Source: Vibrio sp. SCSIO 43135 (GTDB taxonomy: Bacteria; Pseudomonadota; Gammaproteobacteria; Enterobacterales; Vibrionaceae). Taken from it: a stretch of 64,000 nt of DNA. Under the pieces are notes generated by a model, which saw only the letters and a program-made list of their open reading frames with translations, was not told the origin of the DNA and did not search any database. Position 1 is the first letter of the stretch. Every line of letters begins with the position of its first letter. The DNA is taken from assembly GCF_023716665.1 (NCBI RefSeq), contig NZ_CP071859.1, positions 1,736,001 to 1,800,000 on the forward strand, given 5' to 3'. Below, in pieces: positions 1-9,884 of this stretch. The position numbers and the translations under genes are program-made.

Positions 1-946
1 TGCGATAGCAAGTGCTTTGTTGTGGTCTGCGACAACTAGAGTATCAGCGTTTAGCTCAGCTTCGTTACCGTCTAGTAGAGTTAGCTTCTCGCCCTGCTCT
101 GCCATACGAACAACGATGCCACCTTCAATCTTAGCAAGATCGAATGCGTGCATTGGCTGGCCTTGCTCTAGAAGAACAAAGTTAGTGATGTCTACAACTG
201 GATCGATAGAGCGGATACCACAGCGGCGCAGTTTCTCTTGCATCCATAGTGGTGTTTCAGCTTGAACGTTTACGTTCTTAACCACACGGCCAAGGTAACA
301 TGGACATGCTGCAGTCGCTTTCACTTCGATAGAAACTGTGTCGTCGATAGCTGGTGCTACTGCGTTTACTGCAGGCTCAGTTACGTCAGCACGGTTTAGA
401 ACGCCAACTTCACGCGCCATACCACGGATGCTGAAACAGTCAGCGCGGTTAGCCGTTAGGTCTACGTCTACTGTTACGTCGTCAAGACCTAGGAATTCGC
501 GGAAATCAGTACCGATTGCTGCGTCTTCTGCTAGCTCCATGATGCCATCAGATTCAACGTCGATGCCTAGTTCAGAGAATGAACACAGCATGCCGTGTGA
601 TGGTTGACCACGTAGTTTTGCTTTTTTGATTTTGAAATCGCCTGGTAGAACTGCACCAACAGTCGCTACAGCAACTTTGATACCTAGGCGACAGTTAGAT
701 GCGCCACAAACGATGTCTAGAAGTTCTTCAGCACCAACATCTACTTTAGTTACACGTAGTTTGTCAGCGTCTGGGTGTTGACCACACTCACTCAACCACT
801 TTACCTACTTTAACGCCAGTGAAAGAACCAGCAACAGGTAGTACGTCGTCTACTTCTAGACCCGCCATTGTGATTTGGTGTGTAAGTTCGTCAGTCGATA
901 CCGCAGGGTTTACCCACTCACGAAGCCAAGATTCGCTAAATTTCAT
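1..946 (-). pseudogene. pheT: Phenylalanine--tRNA ligase beta subunit, 5' part, frame broken by a 4-bp duplication
   Basis: PheT is the large subunit of the (alpha-beta)2 enzyme that charges tRNA-Phe; it carries the tRNA-binding, editing and anticodon-binding domains. Translation from ATG at 946 gives a typical PheT N-terminus ([14 protein letters not shown]) and then meets TGA at 788-790 after 52 residues. The cause is visible: plus-strand CTCA is present twice in tandem at 787-794. Removing one copy restores [18 protein letters not shown], the expected tRNA-binding-domain sequence, and the frame is then open to base 1, about 313 residues, running off the left edge. The gene lies 18 bp downstream of pheS, so it is the operon copy. 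An essential gene is unlikely to be truly broken, so an assembly or sequencing error is a serious alternative. No ATG restarts near the break. Identification is certain; the reality of the frameshift is not. Confidence 0.9.
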
Positions 947-964
947 AGTGATGTATCCCCTGGA

Positions 965-2259
<1,295 letters not shown>

Positions 2260-3468
2260 TCAAAAATAGTACTCTAAGGATACTTCAATAAAGTCGTCCT
2301 TACGGGCAAAATACAGTAAGTCATCTGGTGTTTCGTTTTCAAATAACCAACCATCCACTCTCCACTTCAGTTGATTAGTGATCCTGCTAGAAGCTTCCAG
2401 TTTAGCGCTATAGACATCGCTGTTATCCAAATCTTGAGTGATGCCTGTTAACACTTCAGTTCCATCCTCATCATTCAATGCGAACCTGAGTCCAGCAAAC
2501 ACATCATTCTGTCCTACAGATTGGGCATTGTTGCCTCGACTGTCGTATAGGTATTCAGCAATGAAACCGACATCCCAATACGATTCGAAAGGGCCAACCC
2601 AAGTGTATTCGAAACCTGTTACTACACCAGTATGGTTGTCGTAGCTATCTCGATAGATGGATTCAAGCTTCAATAGCCAGTCTCCCACAATGCCTTGTAC
2701 ATCCACGCCTACCTGCTGCATCTGAGCATAATATGGGTCTAAGCTGAATTGGTTACCTTCGCTCTGGTTCAAAAAGTAGTAAGGATCGCGGTTTGTCCCA
2801 TTGAAATAGCTTACGCCCACATCCCAATCGCCAAACATTTGCGCATAGCGTAAAGCAAAATCCACATGCTGCTCCTCGCGAGATGACTCATAAAGCACTC
2901 GGTCTGATACAGGAATTGTGGGCCTCAGCCTTCCATCAACGCCAGCGAACGTTCGTTCACGAAAATACGGCAACACCATCGCATCAACTGTCCCCCAATC
3001 TTTGATAGCAGTGAAATGTACCATCGGTTGGCCCAGTTTATCTTCACCGTCTAACGCTTCTATTGCATCAGTCTGATTCACAACATCGACCAAATGCGCC
3101 GACTCTGTGACACCCCAAAACACTTTACCAACGCCAACTCGCAACTCATAATCATCCCAGTAGGTTAAGTAGAGTGCTTCACGAATGTCACCATGGCTAC
3201 GTTCATCGTCCATGCTGTCAAAACGATAGAACGGAGTGAATGTGAAGCTACTCTCTCCTTGGCCAAACTCCCAATACAATTCGGGCTCTAGAACAACAGA
3301 GCTTTGCCCCTTGTCTTGGCCTTGTAACCCGTCCGAAATGAACTGCCGATGCTCAAGGTTAACTTGCCCACCTAAAGCCACAGCGTGACATTGTAACGAC
3401 AACAAAGTTGCCACTACAATACCACTTGTGACTCCCACCTGAACCAATGTGTGCTTCCAACCATCCAT
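2260..3468 (-). CDS. Predicted outer-membrane beta-barrel protein of the RND/LolA-like operon
   Basis: 402 residues with a hydrophobic N-terminal export signal (about residues 9-32, ending HAVALG), then alternating strands rich in Tyr, Trp, Asp and Gly and a C-terminal EVSLEYYF. A terminal aromatic Phe is typical of BAM-inserted barrels. No cysteine after the signal and no enzyme motif is visible. It is the last gene of a minus-strand operon: 6 bp after the LolA-like gene, which follows the MMPL permease. Comparable gene sets (MMPL permease + LolA-like protein + DUF1302-like barrel) exist in other proteobacteria, and this protein probably provides the outer-membrane part of that pathway. Family name is uncertain; the barrel and location are a confident reading, the transported substrate is unknown. 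Confidence 0.75.
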   Translation of the reverse strand: MDGWKHTLVQVGVTSGIVVATLLSLQCHAVALGGQVNLEHRQFISDGLQGQDKGQSSVVLEPELYWEFGQGESSFTFTPFYRFDSMDDERSHGDIREALYLTYWDDYELRVGVGKVFWGVTESAHLVDVVNQTDAIEALDGEDKLGQPMVHFTAIKDWGTVDAMVLPYFRERTFAGVDGRLRPTIPVSDRVLYESSREEQHVDFALRYAQMFGDWDVGVSYFNGTNRDPYYFLNQSEGNQFSLDPYYAQMQQVGVDVQGIVGDWLLKLESIYRDSYDNHTGVVTGFEYTWVGPFESYWDVGFIAEYLYDSRGNNAQSVGQNDVFAGLRFALNDEDGTEVLTGITQDLDNSDVYSAKLEASSRITNQLKWRVDGWLFENETPDDLLYFARKDDFIEVSLEYYF

Positions 3469-3474
3469 ACCCGG

Positions 3475-4275
3475 TTACCTTACACGCTTAAGCGTGTTTT
3501 TCTGGAAGTCACCATCATCTAACCCAGTTTGAAACGCTAACTCACTCGTCGTCAGTACAGTACTCTTACCCGTCTGATGATTCTGCATAGCCATTGTATG
3601 AGCTCGCCAGTATTGGTCGAGATACTGTTTATAGTCACTGAATGTCAGTGTTTTTAATAGCGAACCTTTACGGTCATAAAACTCAACTTTTAGAGGGCGA
3701 TATTCTTGCTTCTCTAACCACACCAATTGCTTGGTATATCCCGAATTTTTGTCGGTTGGGATTTGCTCCATCACAAACACTTCTTGACCGTTGACCGTGT
3801 CATCCTTTAGGTAGTTAAAGGTATACTTCTCGAGCTCGAACGAACTTAAGTCTTCATAAGCAAATTCACTGCCCATGAAAGGGCCTGATTTGTTACGTGA
3901 CGAGATACGCTTTACTCTTTTCAAAGCAGGCAAGTACAGCCACTGATCGTCCGATTTTACCGTGTGTGAGTGGTTAAGAAACGCGGTGCCTTTAACATCA
4001 CGTGGCTCATCGAAAATCGTCAGGCCTTTGTCACCATCATCTTTCACTTCCAACGATTTCAATCGCATCAGCCTGGTACTGCTCTCCCCTTGAGCATTTT
4101 TAAGTAGCATCTGCATAGTAGCTACAGAATCACCCCAACCTTCGTCTCGAGCTTTTCGTTCTTTAGCTATTTCCAACCCTTTATCGGCGTCCGCAAATGC
4201 AGAGAAAGCACTCCCTGCCGTCAACGCCACCAACAAAAAGATTCCAGTGATTTTTTTCGAATATTGTATTGTCAT
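3475..4275 (-). CDS. LolA-like outer membrane lipoprotein-sorting protein
   Basis: Periplasmic protein of the LolA-like family annotated as outer membrane lipoprotein-sorting protein; such folds are half-barrels that carry hydrophobic molecules between membranes. I place the start at the second of two adjacent ATGs (4275), six bases after AAGGAG, giving 266 residues; an upstream ATG would add eight. A signal peptide covers about residues 1-31 (ends AFSAFA). The family's hallmark region follows in the middle: WLYLPALKRVKRISSRNKSG and FMGSEFAYEDLSS. It sits 36 bp downstream of the MMPL permease stop and 6 bp before the barrel gene, so it probably shuttles whatever the permease exports to the barrel. 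Regulation is by the operon promoter with the TetR operators. True LolA function (lipoprotein carrier for LolCDE) is unlikely. Confidence 0.85.
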   Translation of the reverse strand: MTIQYSKKITGIFLLVALTAGSAFSAFADADKGLEIAKERKARDEGWGDSVATMQMLLKNAQGESSTRLMRLKSLEVKDDGDKGLTIFDEPRDVKGTAFLNHSHTVKSDDQWLYLPALKRVKRISSRNKSGPFMGSEFAYEDLSSFELEKYTFNYLKDDTVNGQEVFVMEQIPTDKNSGYTKQLVWLEKQEYRPLKVEFYDRKGSLLKTLTFSDYKQYLDQYWRAHTMAMQNHQTGKSTVLTTSELAFQTGLDDGDFQKNTLKRVR

Positions 4276-4311
4276 CATCAGCTCCTTGAGCTCGTACATG
4301 TATGAGCGAAA

Positions 4312-6687
4312 TTAGGTATTAATAAGCGGCTTGCGAGTAAGGTCGTCAGCGTCTTGTTTTACTTCGCTTTCAACCTGATACTCTTTTTTGTCAAACATCA
4401 TCAGTAGAGCTGGTAGGAATAAGAAATCGACTACCAGCGCAATAAAGATCACCATCGCACTCAGTGAGCCCATGTCGGCATTAAGTCTGAATGTCGACAT
4501 TGCAAGCACCGAGAAACCGGCTACTAACACCACAGTGGTGATCCAAAGTGCTCGTCCAACGGTATGAAATGCATAACGCACTGCTTCTACCGCAGACTGA
4601 CCTTGCTTGCGCGCTCTTTGGTACTTGGATAGGAAGTGCACGGCATCATCGACGACAATCCCAAGCGTTAGTGTTACAACAACAGATAAGCCTAGATTGA
4701 TTTCACCAGACACTAGCGCCCAAAGGCCAAAACCAATCACTGCTGGTGCAATGTTTGGCACCACACTTATCAAGCCAAGTCGAAGTGAGCGAAGTGCAAA
4801 AATCATCAATGCTGAAACGAGGATGAGTGTGATTGGCAGCGTTGATAACATACTCGCCATGTTCGTTTCCCCGATATGGGCAAACATTAGCGACGGACTC
4901 GATGCAACGACGTCATACTGAGGCGCGTACGTGGCAAACCATTGATAGATGCGATTCTCTAGCTCGACAAGTTCCACACTGCCCAAGTTATCTATGGTTA
5001 ACACCATTTTGATTGACGATTTATCAACATTAATTTGGTTGTTTAGATCCAACCCGTACGGTAGAGACATTTCATACAGCAGCAGATATTGTGCGGCGAG
5101 CTCTCTATCCAGTGGCAGCTTGTAGTAGCTTTCATCGTCGGCGTGCATGTTTTTGTTTAAACGCTTATAAACATCAGAAAGCGTTGCAACATGATCAGTT
5201 TCAGGCTGCGCCCTTAGCCACTCTGTAAAATCGCCGATGGCTTGCATAAACACTGGATCAGCAATGCCTTGCGACTCATTGGTCTTTACTGCAATACTGA
5301 TGTTGGTCATGCCGCTGATGCGGGCTTCCATAAAGTCGGCCGCTTGGCGGAAATCACTCCGAGAATCGAAGTATTTCACTGATTCATCATTAACTTTATT
5401 GAGTGGGATAAGCGCAGCTGATAATGCGATCACCGCGACAGAAAGAGGTAGCAATGGCTTACGATGCCTAACAACGAAATCACCAAGTCCATCCATAAAT
5501 CGGTTCGAGGTAGTTTGTTGATTCTCCTTCACTTTCACAGGCAACCATTTAAGCAGCGCAGGTAACAGTGACACCGAGAGGAAACAAGCAATCATGACAC
5601 CCAACGCTGCTAGATTACCGAAATCTCGCAGCACCGGAGAATCTGACATGTTCATCATTAAAAAACCGATTGCCGTGGTCACAGAAGTGATCAGGATAGG
5701 CATGAAGTTCACGGAAATGCTGTGGTCGATAGCGTATTGCTTTGAATAACCGTTTTGCATGTTATGACGCATTGTGGCAATCACATGCACACAGTCCGCA
5801 ACCGCTAGAGTCATAACTAAAGTTGGAATATTTACCGTAGCCGTACTTAGAAACATTCCCGCCCAGCCGGAAAGCCCCATCGTTGCAGCCACAGAACCAA
5901 TGATCACAATAAGAGTCGCAATCACACTTAAAATCGATCGCAGCATCACGGTCAAGAAGACTAAAACTACCAACAACATCGCAGGAACCAGTGTTGAGGA
6001 GTCTGACTGTGCGGCTTCCATGAATGCATTGTTCATCGCAATGATACCCGCTTTGTGGAATTCTACCTCTGGATACAAGCTCTGATACTTTTCAACTAAT
6101 GCATTGACGCTTGCAATCACCTCCTGAACTTCAGCGGTTTTATCCACTTCCGGCAACTGAACAGTAATGTTCACAACCGTTACATCGCCTTTATCTGAAA
6201 TCAGAGAACGAAGTAACACAGGCTCGGAAAGCGAAACCTGCTTAACTTTGGCAATTCTTTCGTCTGTCAGCACATATTCATCAAGCAATAGGTCTTCGAC
6301 CAGTAAGTCATCTTCAGTGGCTTCAGTGTGTTGATAGTTCGCCAGAGAATCCACTCGGCTCGAGTAAGGGACTTGCCATGCATCGCTTGTCATTTGCTGC
6401 ACCAAGGTCAACGTTTCGATATCGAACACATTCTGACTTTTTGGTGCAACCACAATCGCTAGGTTGTCTGTTTTGGCGAACGTAGTTTGAATTTCATCGA
6501 AGGCTTGAAGCTGCTTGTTCGTGCCCTCAAAAAAGATGTTGTAGTCACCGCGAAAATAGAGGTTCTTGGCCCCCATCGTTGCTGCGATAAGTAGTGATAA
6601 CGTGGCAAGGACAACCCAAAACGTAAAACGTGTGGGCATCGTTAGCCAAGGGTTGAGGTTATTTGGTGGTGGACTAAGTGGTTTCAT
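4312..6687 (-). CDS. RND-superfamily permease, MMPL type
   Basis: Inner-membrane proton-driven exporter of the MMPL/SSD branch of the RND superfamily, about 791 residues. It shows the duplicated layout: one N-terminal membrane helix, a large periplasmic loop, helices 2-6, a second loop, helices 8-12. Acidic residues of the proton relay sit in the first block at LAVADCVHV and in the second at VVDDAVHF. An in-frame ATG at 6744 would give 810 residues, but that extension overlaps the palindromic operator at 6703-6715. ATG 6687 has GGAG at good spacing and gives MKPLSPPPNN, so I use it. It heads the operon permease, LolA-like protein, barrel, and follows a TetR gene on the same strand. The cargo, perhaps a lipid or hydrophobic toxin, cannot be told. 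Confidence 0.9.
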   Translation of the reverse strand: MKPLSPPPNNLNPWLTMPTRFTFWVVLATLSLLIAATMGAKNLYFRGDYNIFFEGTNKQLQAFDEIQTTFAKTDNLAIVVAPKSQNVFDIETLTLVQQMTSDAWQVPYSSRVDSLANYQHTEATEDDLLVEDLLLDEYVLTDERIAKVKQVSLSEPVLLRSLISDKGDVTVVNITVQLPEVDKTAEVQEVIASVNALVEKYQSLYPEVEFHKAGIIAMNNAFMEAAQSDSSTLVPAMLLVVLVFLTVMLRSILSVIATLIVIIGSVAATMGLSGWAGMFLSTATVNIPTLVMTLAVADCVHVIATMRHNMQNGYSKQYAIDHSISVNFMPILITSVTTAIGFLMMNMSDSPVLRDFGNLAALGVMIACFLSVSLLPALLKWLPVKVKENQQTTSNRFMDGLGDFVVRHRKPLLPLSVAVIALSAALIPLNKVNDESVKYFDSRSDFRQAADFMEARISGMTNISIAVKTNESQGIADPVFMQAIGDFTEWLRAQPETDHVATLSDVYKRLNKNMHADDESYYKLPLDRELAAQYLLLYEMSLPYGLDLNNQINVDKSSIKMVLTIDNLGSVELVELENRIYQWFATYAPQYDVVASSPSLMFAHIGETNMASMLSTLPITLILVSALMIFALRSLRLGLISVVPNIAPAVIGFGLWALVSGEINLGLSVVVTLTLGIVVDDAVHFLSKYQRARKQGQSAVEAVRYAFHTVGRALWITTVVLVAGFSVLAMSTFRLNADMGSLSAMVIFIALVVDFLFLPALLMMFDKKEYQVESEVKQDADDLTRKPLINT

Positions 6688-6702
6688 CACATTCTCCATT
6701 TG

Positions 6703-6715
6703 TGACGTTTCGTCA
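6703..6715. promoter_or_regulatory. Palindromic operator, copy 1 (MMPL operon)
   Basis: TGACGTTTCGTCA, a near-perfect 13-bp palindrome ending 15 bp upstream of the preferred permease start. The same TGACG-NNN-CGTCA pattern occurs at 6803-6815, 7781-7793 and, with one changed arm, at 7798-7810. Binding by the neighbouring TetR protein is inferred. Confidence 0.75.
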
Positions 6716-6802
6716 ACTATTGCTCTAAAAAACCAGTAACTCACTGGCGATTAAGCAACACTTTGATATCAAAAAAGACCTACTAAAGAACTAGGTTTAT
6801 TT

Positions 6803-6815
6803 TGACGATTCGTCA
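6803..6815. promoter_or_regulatory. Palindromic operator, copy 2 (MMPL operon)
   Basis: TGACGATTCGTCA, exactly 100 bp from copy 1. On the minus strand it overlaps a plausible weak promoter (TTGGGC, 16 bp, TATGAC), which resembles the layout at the tetR promoter, where the operator also overlaps the -10 element. Confidence 0.75.
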
Positions 6816-6826
6816 TAAATGGTGAT

Positions 6827-6851
6827 TTAAAAAGCCCAATTAATTGGGCTT
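6827..6851 (-). terminator. Terminator of tetR
   Basis: A perfect palindrome with arms AAGCCCAATT/AATTGGGCTT (6832-6851) is followed on the minus strand by five T in a row, 211 bp... upstream of the MMPL start region and about 60 bp past the tetR stop. Confidence 0.8.
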
Positions 6852-6909
6852 GCCTGCGATTGACTTCACTTACTGATTGCAGTTAGCAACTAAATCCGGT
6901 AATACAAAA

Positions 6910-7698
6910 CTATCGGCCAACCTGAGCCAAGTATTCCAGTTCTTGTTGGAACAATTCCTGTTCTACTCGTTGCCACGTTTTGCGGTAATCCCACTCTGTA
7001 GAAAGTGGTTGCCACGCGAGTCCATCTAGCAACATATTCGCATTGTGCAGTACAGTGTAAGGGTCTTGTAAGCGTTGAATACAGTGACTATTGGACGCAT
7101 TTTGAGTGAGCGCGTTAGAACCAAAAGCAATAGACCAGTTAGCAAATACAATTGCATCTGAGCCAATACCAGGTGAAAACTTCAAGTCACCCTGTTCCAC
7201 TGCATGATTCACGAGTTGATCCGCATGGCCGATAACCATTTCTTCTAACTCATTTAGCTCTTTCACTCGCTCTGGTGATGCTTTTTCTAATACCCATGGG
7301 CTTTTTGCCATGATGGCACAAGTCGATAACACCGGCTCCATACGAGCATATATCCGATAACCAACGTGCATTGCAATAACTCGTTCACGTGAGTGACCTT
7401 CAAATTCCGCCGCACGAGCAAATAAGATCGCCTCACTTTTCAGAGAATGAATACACAAAGCGATAATCACATCTTCTTTGCTCGAAAAATGATTGTATAT
7501 CGTACCTTTAGAATAGGCACTGGCAGACGTTAACTTGTCCATTGTCAAGTTACTCCACCCCTGCTCTTGCACCAGAGATTTCGCTAACATCGTTAGTTCA
7601 ACTTCTCTGTCTGCAATGGCTTGCTGCTTTTTGGTCATGCCAAATGAGCAACCTTGCCCTTCTTTCTTATCATTTTTCTTACAACCAAAACCAAACAT
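6910..7698 (-). CDS. TetR-family transcriptional regulator of the MMPL operon
   Basis: One-component repressor with an N-terminal helix-turn-helix: after MTKKQQAIADREVELTMLAK the helices run through TMDKLTSASAYSKGTIYNHF, the usual TetR recognition region, followed by SSKEDVI. The remaining ~170 residues are the ligand and dimer domain. The open frame extends to 7821, but that part covers a good minus-strand promoter and two operators, so translation must start later. I chose ATG 7698 (MFGFGCKKNDKK, 262 residues); ATG 7638 is an alternative that drops the odd Cys/Lys-rich leader. It lies just upstream of the MMPL permease on the same strand, separated by its own terminator. Shared operators in front of both units point to autorepression and control of the exporter. 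The inducer is unknown. Confidence 0.9.
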   Translation of the reverse strand: MFGFGCKKNDKKEGQGCSFGMTKKQQAIADREVELTMLAKSLVQEQGWSNLTMDKLTSASAYSKGTIYNHFSSKEDVIIALCIHSLKSEAILFARAAEFEGHSRERVIAMHVGYRIYARMEPVLSTCAIMAKSPWVLEKASPERVKELNELEEMVIGHADQLVNHAVEQGDLKFSPGIGSDAIVFANWSIAFGSNALTQNASNSHCIQRLQDPYTVLHNANMLLDGLAWQPLSTEWDYRKTWQRVEQELFQQELEYLAQVGR

Positions 7699-7780
7699 GA
7701 TTACCCAGTCCGTATCAAGCTTTACTCCCTTAATCTCAATATTGTAACACGAATACGAATAACGTGATAAATACCATTTA

Positions 7781-7810
7781 TGACGCTTCGTCATTTTTGA
7801 CACATCGTCA
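7781..7810. promoter_or_regulatory. Tandem operators at the tetR promoter
   Basis: Two sites 17 bp apart: TGACGCTTCGTCA (7781-7793) and TGACACATCGTCA (7798-7810). The second touches the -10 element of the tetR promoter and the first lies just downstream, the classical arrangement for a self-repressing TetR protein. Confidence 0.75.
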
Positions 7811-7837
7811 TAATAGATCAATCATTGAGCATATCAA
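7810..7837 (-). promoter_or_regulatory. Promoter of tetR
   Basis: On the minus strand TTGATA (7837-7832), a 16-bp spacer and TATTAT (7815-7810), close to sigma-70 consensus. It lies directly before the two operator copies and about 110 bp upstream of ATG 7698. Confidence 0.7.
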
Positions 7838-7944
7838 GTGTTTTTACAAAAATAATTAACTAGAGTTATAGGTTTAATATTACAAAGCCAAACCACAAGA
7901 TTACTGATACTCTTTCCTCACCATAGTCAGTTGAGATTAACTTA

Positions 7945-8634
7945 ATGAATACTGAGAAATTTTCATCCATTTATGCTCGAGCGGTAGAACGTAAAGGTGG
8001 TGTTCAGCACCTTGAAGCGCTGGTGAGAAAACCACTCTCGTCTAAAGAAGTTGCAGTGATACCCGATGACCGCTGGCTAGCAGCGTTCACCGAGAAGGTA
8101 TTCCAGTGTGGGATCTCTTGGGAAGTCGTTCGTAAAAAGTGGCCGAATTTTGAAGAGGTCTTCTTTCAGTTCAGAGTTGAGCCTTTGCTAATGCTCTCGG
8201 ATGAGATGTGGGAAGATAAAGCAAGGGATCCACGCATCATACGCCACCTCACTAAAGTGATGTCGATTCCTGCTAATGCCATGATGATACACTCAGCCAG
8301 GCACGAATTCGGTTCTTTTGGTGAAATGGTTGCTCAGTGGCCGAGTAACGACATCACGGGTTTATGGGAGTTTCTAAAGAAAAACGGTAAACGCCTTGGC
8401 GGTAACACGGGAGCATACTCGTTAAGGCAATTGGGCGTGGATACATTTATTCTTTCCTCGGATGTTGAAAACCACCTACGCAATTGCGGCGTAATTGATA
8501 GTGGTCGAAACACTAAACGCGCTATGCAGGCGTCTAACCGTGCCTTTATTGATTGGCAGCAAGAGAGCGGTCGCTCGTTGTCGGAAATCAGCCAAATCGT
8601 TGCTTATAGTTGCGGCGATAATCGGGTTCAGTGA
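7945..8634 (+). CDS. DNA-3-methyladenine glycosylase I-like protein
   Basis: 229 residues resembling the Tag family of base-excision repair glycosylases, which remove 3-methyladenine from alkylated DNA. Recognisable stretches are DDRWLAAFTEKVFQCGISWEVVRKKWPNF near residues 40-70, the QFRV/DPRIIRH region, and SSDVENHLRNCGVID near residue 172, which matches the helix-hairpin-helix end of the family. It is longer than E. coli Tag (187 residues) and belongs to a divergent branch, so activity on 3-methyladenine is inferred. It is monocistronic, divergent from tetR, and ends at a strong bidirectional terminator shared with the acyltransferase gene. Confidence 0.8.
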   Translation: MNTEKFSSIYARAVERKGGVQHLEALVRKPLSSKEVAVIPDDRWLAAFTEKVFQCGISWEVVRKKWPNFEEVFFQFRVEPLLMLSDEMWEDKARDPRIIRHLTKVMSIPANAMMIHSARHEFGSFGEMVAQWPSNDITGLWEFLKKNGKRLGGNTGAYSLRQLGVDTFILSSDVENHLRNCGVIDSGRNTKRAMQASNRAFIDWQQESGRSLSEISQIVAYSCGDNRVQ

Positions 8635-8667
8635 TAGGTTCGCTTAGTTCTCCAACACAGTAAAATG

Positions 8668-8703
8668 AAAGCGGCGAATAGGTATACCCTATTCGCCGCT
8701 TTC
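8668..8703. terminator. Bidirectional terminator
   Basis: Fifteen-bp stem (AAAGCGGCGAATAGG and its complement) with a 5-base loop between two convergent genes. T-runs on both sides are short, but the stem is long and GC-rich. Confidence 0.85.
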
Positions 8704-8721
8704 TTACGTTCAATTTTGAAT

Positions 8722-9615
8722 TTACTTATTGGCGTGTTTATCGTAGACACCCGCTAGATAGCTGTCTTTCTCTTTCCATACGCCATTTAGCCAGTTGTGG
8801 AATCGACGCTTAAACGCTTTGTCTTTAAAATAGTCGCCACTGACATTCTCATCCATTGGATGCAGCTTCACTCTTACAACAACACAAGTCAGCTTGCCTT
8901 TGAGCATATCGATGAATGGAGATTCTTGGTTCTCTGGATAAGCCAACGTAACGTCTACAATCCCATCTAATAGCTCTCCCATTGCATCAAGAGCGAATGC
9001 AACACCACCTGTTTTTGGCTTAAGCAAATTATCGTAAGGTGTTTTGGCGGTTTGCAGCTTTTCCTGACTTGCACGTGTACCTTCAACAAAGTTAACCAAG
9101 GTAGTTGGTGCTAAGCGGAACTTGTCGCAAGACTTATTGATCGCATCAAAATCATCATTTCTACGTTCAGGGTGGCGCAGTAGATACTCACGAGAGTGGC
9201 GCTTCATGAAAGGCATGTCCAAACCCCAGCAAGCAAGGCCAACAAATGGAACGTACAACAACGAGTGCTTTAGAAAAAACTTAGTCGCTGGGATCTTGTC
9301 TTTTAGTACCGAAGATAGAATCACAATGTCCGCCCAACTGATGTGATTCGACATCATCAAATACCATTGAGATTTAGACAGGCCTTCCCCACCTTCAATT
9401 TCCCATTTGATGTTGTTGTTCGCATTCAGCATCCAAAGGTTCAACGTCGCCCAAAACCAAAATTGGCAGTTAGCTAAACGCGTGAACAACGCACGAGTGG
9501 CACGAAATGGCAGAATCAGTTTTAGCAGTGCTAAAACACTGACAACAAAAGCTGTCCAAGCGGTGTTTAGCGTTACGAACAACACATAGGCCGCTAAACG
9601 TAGGTTATCTAACAT
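8722..9615 (-). CDS. yihG: Lysophospholipid acyltransferase-family protein (YihG-like)
   Basis: Membrane-associated acyltransferase of the PlsC/LPLAT superfamily, probably transferring acyl chains to a lysophospholipid. Motif I is NHISWADI (H-X4-D), the substrate-binding motif III is FVEGTR, and an N-terminal membrane segment covers about residues 8-35. I start at ATG 9615 (MLDNLRLAAY), giving 297 residues, near E. coli YihG (310); an upstream ATG at 9684 would add 23 residues of unlikely sequence. It is monocistronic, divergent from rhlE, with about 270 bp between them. The exact acceptor lipid cannot be told from sequence. Confidence 0.85.
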   Translation of the reverse strand: MLDNLRLAAYVLFVTLNTAWTAFVVSVLALLKLILPFRATRALFTRLANCQFWFWATLNLWMLNANNNIKWEIEGGEGLSKSQWYLMMSNHISWADIVILSSVLKDKIPATKFFLKHSLLYVPFVGLACWGLDMPFMKRHSREYLLRHPERRNDDFDAINKSCDKFRLAPTTLVNFVEGTRASQEKLQTAKTPYDNLLKPKTGGVAFALDAMGELLDGIVDVTLAYPENQESPFIDMLKGKLTCVVVRVKLHPMDENVSGDYFKDKAFKRRFHNWLNGVWKEKDSYLAGVYDKHANK

Positions 9616-9884
9616 GGGCGTATTTTCTAAAGCAAAAGCGCGCAGTATACAGACTTGTCGGATAAATCTGAAAATTAATTGCAAAGATTACGAAAATATT
9701 AATAAACGTATCAATATATTGCACACTATCCCTCGGTAGCATCATCAAACGCTTCCATCGCTTGGCATTTATTGATTGATGTTTAACGGTAAACCCATCA
9801 GAATGGCCCACTTTTTCTTGGTTAGCGCTACTAAGTGCTATACCTAGAGAATCCCAAACTATTAACCAATCGAGAATCATATAT

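Noticed and set aside
7699..7821. Extended N-terminus of the TetR regulator
   Set aside because: This stretch contains a good sigma-70 promoter and two operator copies, so it is regulatory rather than coding.
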